A DNA stretch of 51,923 nt from NCBI GenBank assembly GCA_003169695.1, contig PNAS01000035.1:1-51923 (forward strand), written 5' to 3'. The notes under the pieces were generated by a model. It ran no database searches. It was not told where the DNA came from and worked only from the letters and a program-made list of their open reading frames with translations. This stretch comes from Spartobacteria bacterium (GTDB taxonomy: Bacteria > Verrucomicrobiota > Verrucomicrobiia > Chthoniobacterales > UBA10450). The position numbers and the translations under genes are program-made. This document shows positions 25,241 through 33,429 of this stretch, in pieces. Position 1 is the first letter of the stretch, and the number at the start of each line of letters is the position of its first letter.

Positions 25241-26215
25241 ATGAAACTTAAGATTCTATCCAGCTCTCTTGCCGTTCTGCTCATCGCCGGCCACGCCATT
25301 GCCGCCGATGCGAAAAAGGATGCGCGTGTCACCCAGATTATTCGCGACGTTAAACTCCTGCCGTCTGACGCAGCGGCGCGACCCGCGATCGTAAACGACA
25401 AAGTGCACGAAGACACGGGCGTTCGCACCGGAGGGGATTCGCGCTCGGAACTTACTTTCGCTGATCTGACCATTACTCGCCTCGGCTCAAATACGATTTT
25501 CAGTTTCAATAAGGCTGGGCGCAATGCCCAGGTCGATAGCGGCTCGATTCTCCTCCGCGTTCCGAAGGATTCCGGCGGCGGCGCCATCAAGACAAGTGCG
25601 GTGACTGTCGCGGTTACTGGCACCACAGTAATTTTCGAATGCACTCGCGCAGGTAAGGCCAAATTAATCGTCCTGGAAGGAGGCGCACGTGCTTCGCTGG
25701 TCAAGCATCCCGGCCAATCGCAATATGTTCGAGCTGGGCAAATGTTGGATGTGCCGGCTGGCGCCACCACACTTCCGTTGCCGACGAACGTCGACCTTAA
25801 TCAGATCATGAATACGCACCCACTCATCACAGACTTTCCACCACTACCGAGTCGAGATCTCATCGTGGCCGCCAGCCAGCAACAACAGCCCCCTGGTCCA
25901 GCCCCCAGCGGACCCTCGGTCTTTCCGATACTTCCCGTGGTCGATTTGTTGGGAGGAGGATTTAACCGCGGACCTCATCGCCGCCCCGATCGAAACAATA
26001 AACCCCCCGGAAATACCCAAACGCACCCTAAGGGGACTGGCGACGGTCAGACCAAGCCGACTTCCTCACAGTCGCCTGGGTATACGCGACCGGGGCCCGG
26101 TCACACAAAGGTGTCACCGGTGACAAGCCGGACTCAAAATGTTCCCAAGCCCACGTCTACACCGAAGAAACGCGTGCTGAAGAAGACCAACCAGCCTAAC
26201 AACGGTCCGCGGTAA
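25241..26215 (+). CDS. Secreted FecR-domain protein
   Basis: A 324-aa protein with signal peptide (ILSSSLAVLLIAGHAIAAD) and a FecR domain (about residues 45-175): GVRTGGDSRSELTFADLTITRLGSNTIF, SGSILLRVPK, KTSAVTVAVTGTTVIFE and KLIVLEGGARASL. The last 130 residues are Pro/Gly/Thr-rich (QQQQPPGPAPSGPS; KPTSTPKKR) and probably disordered. The FecR fold usually senses or binds in the periplasm. In related bacteria such genes often precede a CHASE2 adenylate cyclase, but none is here, so this is an orphan. Its coding region includes a 14-bp perfect palindrome (TGTCACCGGTGACA, 26112-26125). Confidence 0.8.
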   Translation: MKLKILSSSLAVLLIAGHAIAADAKKDARVTQIIRDVKLLPSDAAARPAIVNDKVHEDTGVRTGGDSRSELTFADLTITRLGSNTIFSFNKAGRNAQVDSGSILLRVPKDSGGGAIKTSAVTVAVTGTTVIFECTRAGKAKLIVLEGGARASLVKHPGQSQYVRAGQMLDVPAGATTLPLPTNVDLNQIMNTHPLITDFPPLPSRDLIVAASQQQQPPGPAPSGPSVFPILPVVDLLGGGFNRGPHRRPDRNNKPPGNTQTHPKGTGDGQTKPTSSQSPGYTRPGPGHTKVSPVTSRTQNVPKPTSTPKKRVLKKTNQPNNGPR

Positions 26216-26559
26216 ATATCGCGATTTCATCGGTCAAAGCTCTCGCCTCCTGGATTATTCAATTTGTGACCTCTGAGCGCTCGTTGCTGATTCTTCCAGC
26301 CTTACTCATCTCCCGCGGCCTGGCCGCTGCTGGATTTTTCATCCGAGAAGGAATATCCGGAAGAAACAATGAAAGCCGGACCCTCTTCTTCTCGTTGTAA
26401 TCGCGGTTCTCCGCAGAGCTGGCTCGAACGAAAACGAGCTTTCTCCCAGCGTTGATCAAACCCACTTCGCTGCGACGGACGTTGGTCGATTTTTGCTAGA
26501 CTTTCATGGCATCGCAATGATGGATAGACTAAGCCCGCGCCCTAAAGATCTCCACTGTC
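26216..26559. other. Gene-poor stretch
   Basis: 344 bases between the FecR gene and the small lipoprotein gene. Short open frames on both strands have no recognisable family, start signal or compositional support. I see no tRNA-like fold, strong terminator or member of the repeat families found elsewhere in the window. Confidence 0.5.
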
Positions 26560-26892
26560 ATGCCGGTTATTCCTGCTCTATATAAGTCGCGGTTGGTGAT
26601 AATCGCTTCAGCACTTCTGCTGTGTGCCATGGCTGGCTGCGGCAGTTCTCACAATGATATCGCCGGTAAATGGCGGGCTGCGGGGGATTCAAGCGCGGTG
26701 GTCTGGGAATTCTCCCCGGATGGTTCTGTCCTGATGGGAAGCACGCGAGGCAGGTATAGTTTCGGAGATCGTGACCGTGTTAAGATTCAAACGCCTTTCG
26801 GCACGTCTGTTTATCAAGTGGAGCTCTCAGAGGACCACATGATTCTGAAAGATCCGAACGGTTCCAAGCTTGAGTTTACGAGGTCAAAATAA
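26560..26892 (+). CDS. Small lipoprotein, unknown function
   Basis: A 110-aa protein whose signal sequence (RLVIIASALLLCAMAGC) ends in a lipobox, so the mature lipoprotein starts at Cys about residue 27. The mature part is a small beta-rich domain: IAGKWRAAGDSSAVVWEFSPDGSVLMG, RYSFGDRDRVKIQTPFG and YQVELSEDHMILKDPNGSKLEF. The pattern of K-W, E-F-x-x-D-G resembles lipocalin-like or DUF-type small domains that bind little-known ligands; I cannot name it securely. It stands alone on the plus strand, convergent with the DoxX gene. Confidence 0.72.
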   Translation: MPVIPALYKSRLVIIASALLLCAMAGCGSSHNDIAGKWRAAGDSSAVVWEFSPDGSVLMGSTRGRYSFGDRDRVKIQTPFGTSVYQVELSEDHMILKDPNGSKLEFTRSK

Positions 26893-26923
26893 ACTTCGCG
26901 CCGCAGGTGCGCGACTAAGCTGA

Positions 26924-27361
26924 TCAGATGGGTTCAGCCTTCTCCCGCATCAGAAGATAGTCGAATGAAAAGCGATCGTTTTCTCGTGGAGACCAGAGGA
27001 CAAACAGGAGCAAAGCGAGACGGGGAATAACGTGGCCGGTCAAGTTGTAAAGCGGCTCATGCAGGAGGTGTCCGAAGGTCACGATGACCAGGACAAAGCC
27101 GAGCGCGACAAGCGCGTCACGGGTGCGCAGACCCAGGATGACCAACGCTCCGGCAATGAGTTCGACCAAAGGGATGGCAACTCCGACCGACCAGAGCGAC
27201 CAAACGGGTAGGAATGTATCTGAGAACGGCAGGAAATATTTTCGCGCGTGGTCGAGCGGTCCTAATTGAAACACTTTCCAGACGCCGGCCATAAAGAAGA
27301 TCAGGCCGAGAATGAGCCGTGCGAAGAGGAGCGCCCAGGCGCGTTGAAAATCTTTAGCCAC
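26924..27361 (-). CDS. DoxX-family membrane protein
   Basis: A 145-aa protein with four hydrophobic helices: ARLILGLIFFMAGVWKVF, VWSLWSVGVAIPLVELIAGALVILGL, ALVALGFVLVIVTF and IPRLALLLFVLW. The spacing and the GLIFFMAGVWK start fit the DoxX/DoxD family. These inner-membrane proteins are linked to thiosulfate oxidation or quinone-related redox in some organisms, but most are uncharacterised. The start codon is GTG at 27361. Its 5' side is next to a broken AACCGCGGAT repeat and the HTH gene. Confidence 0.82.
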   Translation of the reverse strand: MAKDFQRAWALLFARLILGLIFFMAGVWKVFQLGPLDHARKYFLPFSDTFLPVWSLWSVGVAIPLVELIAGALVILGLRTRDALVALGFVLVIVTFGHLLHEPLYNLTGHVIPRLALLLFVLWSPRENDRFSFDYLLMREKAEPI

Positions 27362-27370
27362 AGGAGAAAA

Positions 27371-27437
27371 TTAACCGCGGATTTGAAAGCCCGGCCGTCG
27401 CTTCGCGTCCGTTGCAGCGCAGATTACACGGATTTCC
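27371..27437. repeat. Broken AACCGCGGAT repeat unit
   Basis: TTAACCGCGGAT (27371) and a GCGCAGATTACACGGATT segment (27417-27434) are the parts of one arm of the 13243-13355 element, interrupted by about 33 bases. It fills the short gap between the DoxX and HTH genes. Confidence 0.45.
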
Positions 27438-27438
27438 T

Positions 27439-27744
27439 TCAGATCCAATGCCGCAGGACGCGGTGCGTGGGCACTGCGGTCGCATGAATGCGCGCTGTGA
27501 AGATGAGCTCCCGATAACGCAGGGTATCCAGCGCAGTCTGCACCGCGCTCTTGGAGAGGCCGGTATCATCCGCAATCATCCGGAGACTCGCCTCGACCGG
27601 CCGCCAGCGCTGCCGCACGGCACGACCAAAGAGGAAGAGGTAGACCAGAAAGGCCGAAGGTTGCTGATCGTGCAAGACGAGGTCGCGCATGAGGACGTCG
27701 AGCACGTAATCGTCCACCGGCACGGTCTTGCGAAAACGCGGCAT
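27439..27744 (-). CDS. Small helix-turn-helix protein
   Basis: A 101-aa protein from the ATG at 27744; a TTG start 12 codons upstream is possible. The C-terminal half reads as a winged or HTH DNA-binding domain: EASLRMIADDTGLSKSAVQTALDTLRYRELI, with the turn at DTGLSKSAV. The N-terminal half (VDDYVLDVLMRDLVLHDQQPSAFLVYLFLFGRA) is helical and may dimerise. It probably regulates transcription, target unknown. It lies between the DoxX gene and the oppositely directed VOC gene, either of which could be a target. Confidence 0.75.
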   Translation of the reverse strand: MPRFRKTVPVDDYVLDVLMRDLVLHDQQPSAFLVYLFLFGRAVRQRWRPVEASLRMIADDTGLSKSAVQTALDTLRYRELIFTARIHATAVPTHRVLRHWI

Positions 27745-27849
27745 ATCCGCAGTGTGGTTGCTAAACCGATAATCGGACAAGACTTTTCATCGATTCGCGT
27801 TGCTCTCCGCTCGACCGCTGTAAAGCAGCGGAGTTAGTTTGCCGGCAAC

Positions 27850-28218
27850 ATGATAAGCCACATCAAATTCGTCAGCGTCCCGGTGCGCGACCAAAACCGC
27901 GCGCTCGATTTCTACACGGAGAAGCTCGGCTTCACCATCATCACCGACCAGCCCTTCAATGAAAAACAACGCTGGATCGAGCTGCGCATCCCGAAGGCTG
28001 AAACGCGCGTTGTCCTTTTTACCCCGGAAGGTCAGGAGGATCGGATTGGCACCTTCTCGTCCCTGGTCTTCGCCTCTGGAGATGTGGAGAAGACCTATGA
28101 GGAACTGAAGGCCCGTGGGGTGGAGTTTGAAGGTCCGCCCGAGAAACAGCCGTGGGGCACGTTTGCAAAGTTCAAGGACAGCGAGGGCAACCAGTTCGTT
28201 CTCAGCACGTCAAAGTGA
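27850..28218 (+). CDS. VOC-superfamily (glyoxalase-like) protein
   Basis: A 122-aa vicinal oxygen chelate protein with the paired beta-alpha-beta-beta-beta module: IKFVSVPVRDQNRALDFYTEKLGFTI, RWIELRIPKAETRVVLFTP, FSSLVFASGDVEKTYEELKARGVEFEG, and TFAKFKDSEGNQFVLS with the terminal metal-region Glu. Members include glyoxalase I, dioxygenases and antibiotic-binding proteins; the substrate cannot be told here. The ATG at 27850 opens directly into the first strand. It stands alone, downstream of and divergent from the HTH gene. Confidence 0.87.
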   Translation: MISHIKFVSVPVRDQNRALDFYTEKLGFTIITDQPFNEKQRWIELRIPKAETRVVLFTPEGQEDRIGTFSSLVFASGDVEKTYEELKARGVEFEGPPEKQPWGTFAKFKDSEGNQFVLSTSK

Positions 28219-28288
28219 CCCAGGTGTTCCGTCAAGAGGGAGCGCAGAACCTGATTGATAACCGGTCCGAGGAGTCCAGGCAGTCAGA

Positions 28289-28732
28289 TCAGGTCAGGCC
28301 GCAAAGAAATCGAAGGAAATGGCTGAGAAACCTGGAATCGGTGAGACATCCGTTAAACCAGAGGTATGCGGTTGTGGCAATCAAACTGCCGCAGGCCACC
28401 AGGAACTTGTTCCTCTGTTGAAGCCGGGCTTCTCCCTGGGCGACTCTCTGCGCGATGTAACCGGGCAGAATCGCGGCAAGCGCGTCTTCGTACAATCGCC
28501 GCTGCGCCGATGGCATCTCGGAGACGTTACTGAACTCTTCGCTGTCACAAACGATCCTGCTGTTAAGGGTCGGAATAAAACGTGCGGTTGAGCCCGCAAA
28601 AATGCTCCGCTTTGCCTTCAAAGCGCCCGAGATCACCCGCTCAAAAGCCTGCCGAATATTCTCCGGCATACTGTCTTCAGTCTGGTAATTATTGCCGTTT
28701 ACGCAAATTGTTGCGTTAAGAGTTGTTTGCAT
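28289..28732 (-). CDS. Small membrane-anchored protein with NGxxYxxxxxMP motif
   Basis: A 147-aa protein I do not recognise functionally. The N-terminus, ICVNGNNYQTEDSMPENIRQAFERV, matches a pattern seen in small bacterial proteins of unknown role (NGxxYxSxExMPxxxRxxYE). Near the C-terminus one hydrophobic segment (FLVACGSLIATTAYLWFNG) could be a membrane anchor, so the bulk would face the cytoplasm. The ATG is directly preceded by a hairpin that includes part of the Shine-Dalgarno sequence. No neighbour suggests a pathway. Confidence 0.6.
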   Translation of the reverse strand: MQTTLNATICVNGNNYQTEDSMPENIRQAFERVISGALKAKRSIFAGSTARFIPTLNSRIVCDSEEFSNVSEMPSAQRRLYEDALAAILPGYIAQRVAQGEARLQQRNKFLVACGSLIATTAYLWFNGCLTDSRFLSHFLRFLCGLT

Positions 28733-28756
28733 GGGTTGGATAATTCCTCCAACCCG
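28733..28756 (-). promoter_or_regulatory. Hairpin that may mask the ribosome site of the 28289-28732 gene
   Basis: On the mRNA sense, GGGUUGGA pairs perfectly with UCCAACCC around a 7-base loop (GGAAUUA), and the AUG follows the stem directly. The GGAGGAA ribosome site straddles stem and loop, so folding would hinder initiation. It could be a thermosensor or protein-regulated hairpin; this is structural inference. Confidence 0.5.
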
Positions 28757-28820
28757 TAAGTAGCATTTTGCTTACCACTACCTCCTGCGACCGCCCCCCC
28801 GAGGTGGGCCCGGCCCCCGT

Positions 28821-29462
28821 TTATCGCTTCTTAGTCGGCGTCGGCAGAGCGGTGTCCCGAGCGTACCGAAAGGTTCCCGTCAATCTACGGGCCGCTTCCG
28901 CTTTGTTTTCCTTCCACTGATAGTGCGGGTCTCCGGTGACGGGCCCCCAGATGAGGCGTCCGCCGTAACGCCAGTTATCGAGCAGAATGCCGCGCTGAAA
29001 AGGCTGACCCACGGCAGTAACCACGATGACGTTGTGCTCGCTCGCCGTTGTCTCAAAGGATTCCGCCCAGTGGAGTTCGACCGTTTTCAGCTTCAACGCA
29101 TCCAACCGGAGCAGCAATTCCGTCGCCCACTGAAAACAGAGGCCGCCCTTTCTCGCTCCGATGTTGACCAGGAAGTTCTGAACGCCCGGTGGCCAGACGA
29201 CCCGCCACTCGCGCTTCAGGTCTCGCCCCGTTGTGTAGGCGCACCGCGCGACCTGCTGGGCCTCCTCTGGTCGGACGGTGGGCGAGAGTGCCGCGATTCG
29301 ATTTCGCAACACCGCGTCCTCCGCCGACGTGGCGAAGGCCGGTTCTTCGCGCCCGCGTGCACTGGCCGTAGGGGCGCAATCCGCCAGGACGAGGAGTGTC
29401 GCCACCGAAATACGAAGACTCGAGCAAAAGACACGAAAGGACATATGGCGCCATAAGTTCAT
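28821..29462 (-). CDS. Exported protein of unknown function with Cys/His motifs
   Basis: A 213-aa protein with signal peptide (SFRVFCSSLRISVATLLVLADCAPTASA; a second ATG at 29444 is a possible start). The mature region has GARKGGLCFQWATELLLRL, ASEHNVIVVTAVGQPFQRGILLDNWRYGGRLIW and DPHYQWK. The ordered Cys, His and Asp in these blocks recall a papain- or transglutaminase-like triad, but I cannot assign the family. Exported by its N-terminus. The flanks have no operon partner: the next gene on this strand is 28289-28732, 88 bases beyond its stop. Confidence 0.6.
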   Translation of the reverse strand: MNLWRHMSFRVFCSSLRISVATLLVLADCAPTASARGREEPAFATSAEDAVLRNRIAALSPTVRPEEAQQVARCAYTTGRDLKREWRVVWPPGVQNFLVNIGARKGGLCFQWATELLLRLDALKLKTVELHWAESFETTASEHNVIVVTAVGQPFQRGILLDNWRYGGRLIWGPVTGDPHYQWKENKAEAARRLTGTFRYARDTALPTPTKKR

Positions 29463-29691
29463 GCGCAGCGACGCAGGTCAACCGCTTATTGAATTACGAG
29501 AAAGGGACCGAATTGATGTGGAGCAAAATACGGACGCGGGGAGTTCGTCAATTCAAATGCACATTCGGATGTGGCATGCATGTTCACCTCTCGAAGATTG
29601 ACTGCGCCAGCGTTGATTTCATCTCGATCCTGATGCGCTGAATTGCTTCGACCCTGTCCACGTCTGTCACTATCTTATGCCGGCGTAACAA

Positions 29692-30208
29692 ATGGACTTA
29701 CAAACGCTCGCAAATGTTGCGCAGATTCTCGGCGCCACGGCCGTGGTGACGGCAATCTTCTTTGGGATCGCGCAGATCCGACAATTCCGTCTGCAACGGC
29801 GCGATAGTGCTGCCGCAGAACTGGTCCGCTCTTTTCAAGACAGTGAGTTTAGCCGCTCCTTTCGTCTGATCTCGTCCTTGCCGAGATGCAACGGCTGCGG
29901 AGTTACGCCGTCGCGGACCGGACGTTGAAGATGCTGCGCTGGCATTGGGGGTGCGATTTGAAGCGTTGGGCCTGCTGATTTTTCGCGGCATCATGCCGCT
30001 TTCGGTGGTCGAACAACTCGTTGGCGCTGTTACGCCCGATCTCTGAGGCAAGCTGCGTGGATGGGTAATCACGGTGAGGGAAGAGCAATCTCGGACGCAC
30101 TTCCTGGAATGGTTCCAATGGCTGGCCGAGCGCTTGGAAGAACGTGGCCGCCCCCAAGAGGCGCCTGCATACCTGCGTTTTCACGACTGGAAGCCTCCGG
30201 AGGAGTGA
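29692..30208 (+). pseudogene. Frameshifted DUF4760-like membrane protein
   Basis: The N-terminus is MDLQTLANVAQILGATAVVTAIFFGIAQI, a membrane helix, then RRDSAAAELVRSFQDSEFSRSFRLISSLP. At about 29881-29885 the frame is lost, and the family continues in the next frame: RDATAAELRRRGPDVEDAALALGVRFEALGLLIFRG. An in-frame TGA at 30044-30046 then interrupts DL-GKLRGW, where relatives have Trp, before the tail EWFQWLAERLEERGR...PEE and a final TGA at 30206. Two independent lesions make loss of function likely. It lies in the accessory stretch. Confidence 0.8.
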
Positions 30209-30265
30209 GACGTCCGCTTAGACTGTTTCTGGCTAGGTGATGTTATCCGTGTCCCACGGCATGGA

Positions 30266-31687
30266 TCAAGCCAGCTGCTTTCTCTTGGCGCGCCAGTAGA
30301 TAACCAGACCAATCAGAACCAGGAAGAGCGAGCCGCCGGCGACCTTCGCTTCGTGGAGCCAAATGTCGGAGGTGCCGGGCGGCGGAATCATGGCAACGAT
30401 CATGGCAAAGAGCGTGATCGACAGGCCGGAGATACCCGCAATTAAGGCACCGGTCGCGCCGCCGGGAACGATTAACCTTTCTTCGCTCTTACTTCTTCTC
30501 CTGCGGCAATGGACCATAAAGCAGATGAAGAGATAGAGGTAAGGGATGAAGTAAATGAGGAGCGACATGTCGAGCAGCATGAGAAAAGCTCTCTCAACCG
30601 TGGTTCCCTTGCCCAGCACTGAGAGCAGGAGGAAGAACACGGCAATGGGCGCCTGAACGAGGATTGCCACATAAGGCGTGCGCCAGCGGGGGTGGACGCG
30701 GGCGAAGGCAGGCGGGAAGTAGCGATCAAGTCCGACCACGAAAGCCACTCGAGCCGATCCTGTCAGCCAGGCCCCCAGCCCTCCTACTCTTGCCAAGGTG
30801 AGAAGAAGCGCGGCGAGCGGCACGATCCACGACCAACCGCTACCAAAACTAAGCATGCCGTTCGAGATGGCCTGAAGCGGACCCGCGATAATGTTGATCT
30901 CTTCCCTTGGAACGAGCCAAAGCATGGAACCTGTGCCGCAGATGTAGATAAGTGCGACTAAGGGCGCCGCGATATAGGTAGATCGAGGCAGATTGCGCCG
31001 CGGATTCTGAATCTCATTGCCCATCGTCGAGGAGAGCTCGAGACCAGCAAAAGCAAAAGCAATCGTGGCCCAGAGATTGAGCATCGGCAGGTTTGTGAGA
31101 TCCGGCTTTAACTGCCCGAAAGTTAAGGTATTGGCCGTGGCCTTTGTCAGAACAGCATGAAAACCCAGAAGGATGAGAAGGAGGCCGGGAAGAAAGACAC
31201 TGATACCTCCCGCGTTCTGCAACCACTTGCCGGTGCCTAGCCCGACGATGTTGAGCACGACGGCGAGAGCCAAAGCGATGAGCGTGAAGGGAAGCACATA
31301 CGTCCAATTATCCGCCAGTCCGCTTTGGCCCAGGCCAATGACGTAGGTGGCTGTGACAGCCGCGCCGAGAAGCAGGGTCGGATAAAAGAGAACATTGTTG
31401 ATCCAATAGCACCAGCCACAGAGAAAGCCGTGCCCCTCGCCAAACTCTTTCTTGGTCCAGGCGTAGATTCCCCCCTCTGCGGGAAAGCTGGAAGAGAGTT
31501 GAATGACGGCAAGTCCTTGCGGAACGAAAAAGAGGATGGCCGCCAGCGCCCATAACGTCAAAGAACTCGGCCCGGCTTTGGCGGCAGTCGCCACCCAAGG
31601 AATCCCGATCACCGCGACCAGGTTGAAAAGAACCAAATCACGCAAGGTCAGCGCGCGTTCCAACTGTGGCGTAGGTTCCTTGGTCAT
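30266..31687 (-). CDS. APC-family amino acid/polyamine transporter
   Basis: A 473-aa protein from the ATG at 31687; a long open extension upstream has no family resemblance. About 12 hydrophobic helices begin with LVLFNLVAVIGIPWVATAAKAG and GLAVIQLSSSFPAEGGIYAWTKKEFG, the first-helix GxG-type and consensus regions of the amino acid-polyamine-organocation superfamily. Later ones include AFAFAGLELSSTMGNEIQNPRRNLPRS, typical of APC transporters. It is a secondary inner-membrane permease; substrate unclear, with amino-acid antiporters of GadC type being close in layout. No decarboxylase or binding protein is adjacent. Confidence 0.9.
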   Translation of the reverse strand: MTKEPTPQLERALTLRDLVLFNLVAVIGIPWVATAAKAGPSSLTLWALAAILFFVPQGLAVIQLSSSFPAEGGIYAWTKKEFGEGHGFLCGWCYWINNVLFYPTLLLGAAVTATYVIGLGQSGLADNWTYVLPFTLIALALAVVLNIVGLGTGKWLQNAGGISVFLPGLLLILLGFHAVLTKATANTLTFGQLKPDLTNLPMLNLWATIAFAFAGLELSSTMGNEIQNPRRNLPRSTYIAAPLVALIYICGTGSMLWLVPREEINIIAGPLQAISNGMLSFGSGWSWIVPLAALLLTLARVGGLGAWLTGSARVAFVVGLDRYFPPAFARVHPRWRTPYVAILVQAPIAVFFLLLSVLGKGTTVERAFLMLLDMSLLIYFIPYLYLFICFMVHCRRRRSKSEERLIVPGGATGALIAGISGLSITLFAMIVAMIPPPGTSDIWLHEAKVAGGSLFLVLIGLVIYWRAKRKQLA

Positions 31688-31882
31688 GAGAGTCGTAAGA
31701 TGTTGCTTTGAAGTTTGTCCCGCCTTCCGCCGCGCTTTCGGTTGATCTTGGACTCGGAGCAAAAAAAGTTCGAGGACAAATCCGCGACAGACATCTCGGC
31801 TATTTTCCTTCAAACTCGGATCATTCTTTACGCCGTCGCCTGAGCGGCCGCACCACTCGCGATCGATCTCCGTCTTTGGTCG

Positions 31883-32110
31883 TTGGTCTACATGTTCCCC
31901 ATGGGTCTCTTTGCCCTCATCCCGCCCGGGCACGCAATAAAGGAATGGGGCGCGTCCTTGCTTTTCCTCGGCTGGGCCACTTATATCGTCCATGCCGTCT
32001 TGTTCTTTCGCGCACGGCGCAAGGCTATCTGGATTTTGTCCGCAGCACTTTTACTGCTCCTCGTCTGCAACGTCGCTGGCTGTCACCATGTGCTTCGAGG
32101 AACTGGATAA
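31883..32110 (+). CDS. Small two-to-three-helix membrane protein
   Basis: About 75 aa, starting at TTG 31883 or ATG 31892. An in-frame stop at 31841 limits the frame. Hydrophobic segments are MVYMFPMGLFALIPPG, ASLLFLGWATYIVHAVLFF and WILSAALLLLLVCNVAGC. The layout recalls small membrane proteins ending in NVxGC in Verrucomicrobiota, which have no assigned function. It precedes the Nudix gene by 64 bases on the same strand, so the two could share a transcript. Confidence 0.5.
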   Translation: MVYMFPMGLFALIPPGHAIKEWGASLLFLGWATYIVHAVLFFRARRKAIWILSAALLLLLVCNVAGCHHVLRGTG

Positions 32111-32174
32111 GGGGGCTGAAAGGACTTGCCTCCGCTGAGCTGATCTTCGAAGTCCACCGACCATCTTTCTTTCC

Positions 32175-32660
32175 ATGCCATCGAAGACAAGCGCCGGGCT
32201 GCTCATGTTCCGCATGAGAGATTCGCGGCTCGAAGTATTACTTGTCCATCCGGGCGGTCCCTACTTTCCGAACAAGGAAAGCGCGGCCTGGACCATTCCA
32301 AAAGGCGAGGTCGCAGAAGATGAAGACTTGTTGGGACGGGCAAAAATCGAGTTCGAAGAAGAGCTGGGAGTCGCGGCTTCGGGCGACTGGATGGGATTAG
32401 GTAGCGTGAAGCAGAAAGGCGGGAAGACCGTGCATGCGTGGGCTTTTGCCGGTGATCTGCAGGACGACTTCAAGCTTGTATCGAACACATTCGAGATGGA
32501 GTGGCCCCCGCGTTCAGGCAAAGTGCAACGATTTCCTGAAGTGGATCGAGCCAGCTTCTTTCCTGTGGAGGAGGCGAGACGGAAGATCAATGTGGCGCAG
32601 ACCGTTCTTATCGACCGATTGATCGAACAATTGGACTTGCGCAAATCCGGAGGAGTTTGA
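32175..32660 (+). CDS. Nudix hydrolase
   Basis: A 161-aa protein with a Nudix box GEVAEDEDLLGRAKIEFEEELGV at about residues 45-67. All signature glutamates and glycines are present, but the Arg of the consensus REUxEExGU is Ile. The flanking strands (AGLLMFRMRDSRLEVLLVHPGGP; TVHAWAFAGDL) fit the fold. Nudix enzymes split nucleoside diphosphate-linked substrates; the one here is unknown and may be a NUDIX-type COG4119 member. Its stop overlaps the following alpha/beta hydrolase start (TGATG), so the pair is probably translationally coupled. Confidence 0.87.
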   Translation: MPSKTSAGLLMFRMRDSRLEVLLVHPGGPYFPNKESAAWTIPKGEVAEDEDLLGRAKIEFEEELGVAASGDWMGLGSVKQKGGKTVHAWAFAGDLQDDFKLVSNTFEMEWPPRSGKVQRFPEVDRASFFPVEEARRKINVAQTVLIDRLIEQLDLRKSGGV

Positions 32661-33280
32661 TGCCACGACCGTTCTTCCTTTTCGCTCCGGGAGCCGGCGC
32701 ACCCTCATCTCACCCTTGGATGCAACGCTGGAAGGAGCGGCTTTCGACGATCGGTGATGTTGAAGTTTTCGATTATCCCTACATACAGCAGGGACGGAGG
32801 CGCCCGGACCAGTTGCCACAGTTGATCGCAGCACATCGCCAGGCGCTCGTCGAAGCGCGGCAAGGAAGAGTTGCTATTCTGATCGGCAAAAGCATGGGTG
32901 GGCGCATTGGTTGCCATGTCTCACTCGAAGAAAAGGTGGGGGCTGTTGTCTGTCTTGGATACCCGCTTTGCGGCGGGGGTGATCGATCGAAACTGCGGGA
33001 CAAAGTTCTGCGAGCCTTACAAACGCCAATCCTTTTTGTGCAAGGCACGCGTGATTCACTCTGTCCGTTGGATCTTCTGGAGCGCGTCCACGCAGAAATG
33101 AAAGCGCTGACGTTTCTCCACATTGTGGAAGGCGGCGATCATTCATTGCTGGTTTCGAAGCGACATCTCGCAGCCTCGGGCGAAACGCAGGAGGAAGTCG
33201 ATCGGCGGATACTTGAAGCAATCGCGAAGTTTGTCGCCGCAGCCGCAGATGTAACAGGTTCACAGCAGTCCCAATTGTAG
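32660..33280 (+). CDS. Alpha/beta hydrolase (dienelactone hydrolase / Tex30-like)
   Basis: A 206-aa protein beginning at ATG 32660. The fold is visible as FLFAPGAGAPSSHPWMQRW, nucleophile elbow GKSMGGRIGCH (Ser about 79), TPILFVQGTRDSLCP with the acid Asp, and EGGDHSLLV with the catalytic His. This matches the KANL3/Tex30-like small alpha/beta hydrolases. Substrate unknown; cytoplasmic. It overlaps the Nudix gene stop by one base, so the two are likely one operon. Confidence 0.87.
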   Translation: MPRPFFLFAPGAGAPSSHPWMQRWKERLSTIGDVEVFDYPYIQQGRRRPDQLPQLIAAHRQALVEARQGRVAILIGKSMGGRIGCHVSLEEKVGAVVCLGYPLCGGGDRSKLRDKVLRALQTPILFVQGTRDSLCPLDLLERVHAEMKALTFLHIVEGGDHSLLVSKRHLAASGETQEEVDRRILEAIAKFVAAAADVTGSQQSQL

Positions 33281-33321
33281 GGCTCGTCGCGGCGACGTCG
33301 ATCCTGGTCGGCGTTTCACAG
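33276..33321. repeat. Decayed copy of the TGTAGGGCG repeat
   Basis: TGTAGGGC (33276-33283) and GGCGTTTCACAG (near 33310-33321) match the left and right parts of the 12001-12057 arms. The centre differs and the inverted pairing is mostly lost. Confidence 0.35.
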
Positions 33322-33429
33322 CGTGCGGGTCTCCAGTCCGGTCGCCGCAGTGACACGAACTCGCTGCGGGTAGCTTTGAGTATTGGTCCTTGGAGTTTGT
33401 TTGTAATTTGCAGCTTGGAGCTTCACTCT

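Noticed and set aside
31688..31993. N-terminal 102-codon extension of the APC permease
   Set aside because: It is hydrophilic, Cys/Arg-rich and unlike any permease; the ATG at 31687 fits the family start.
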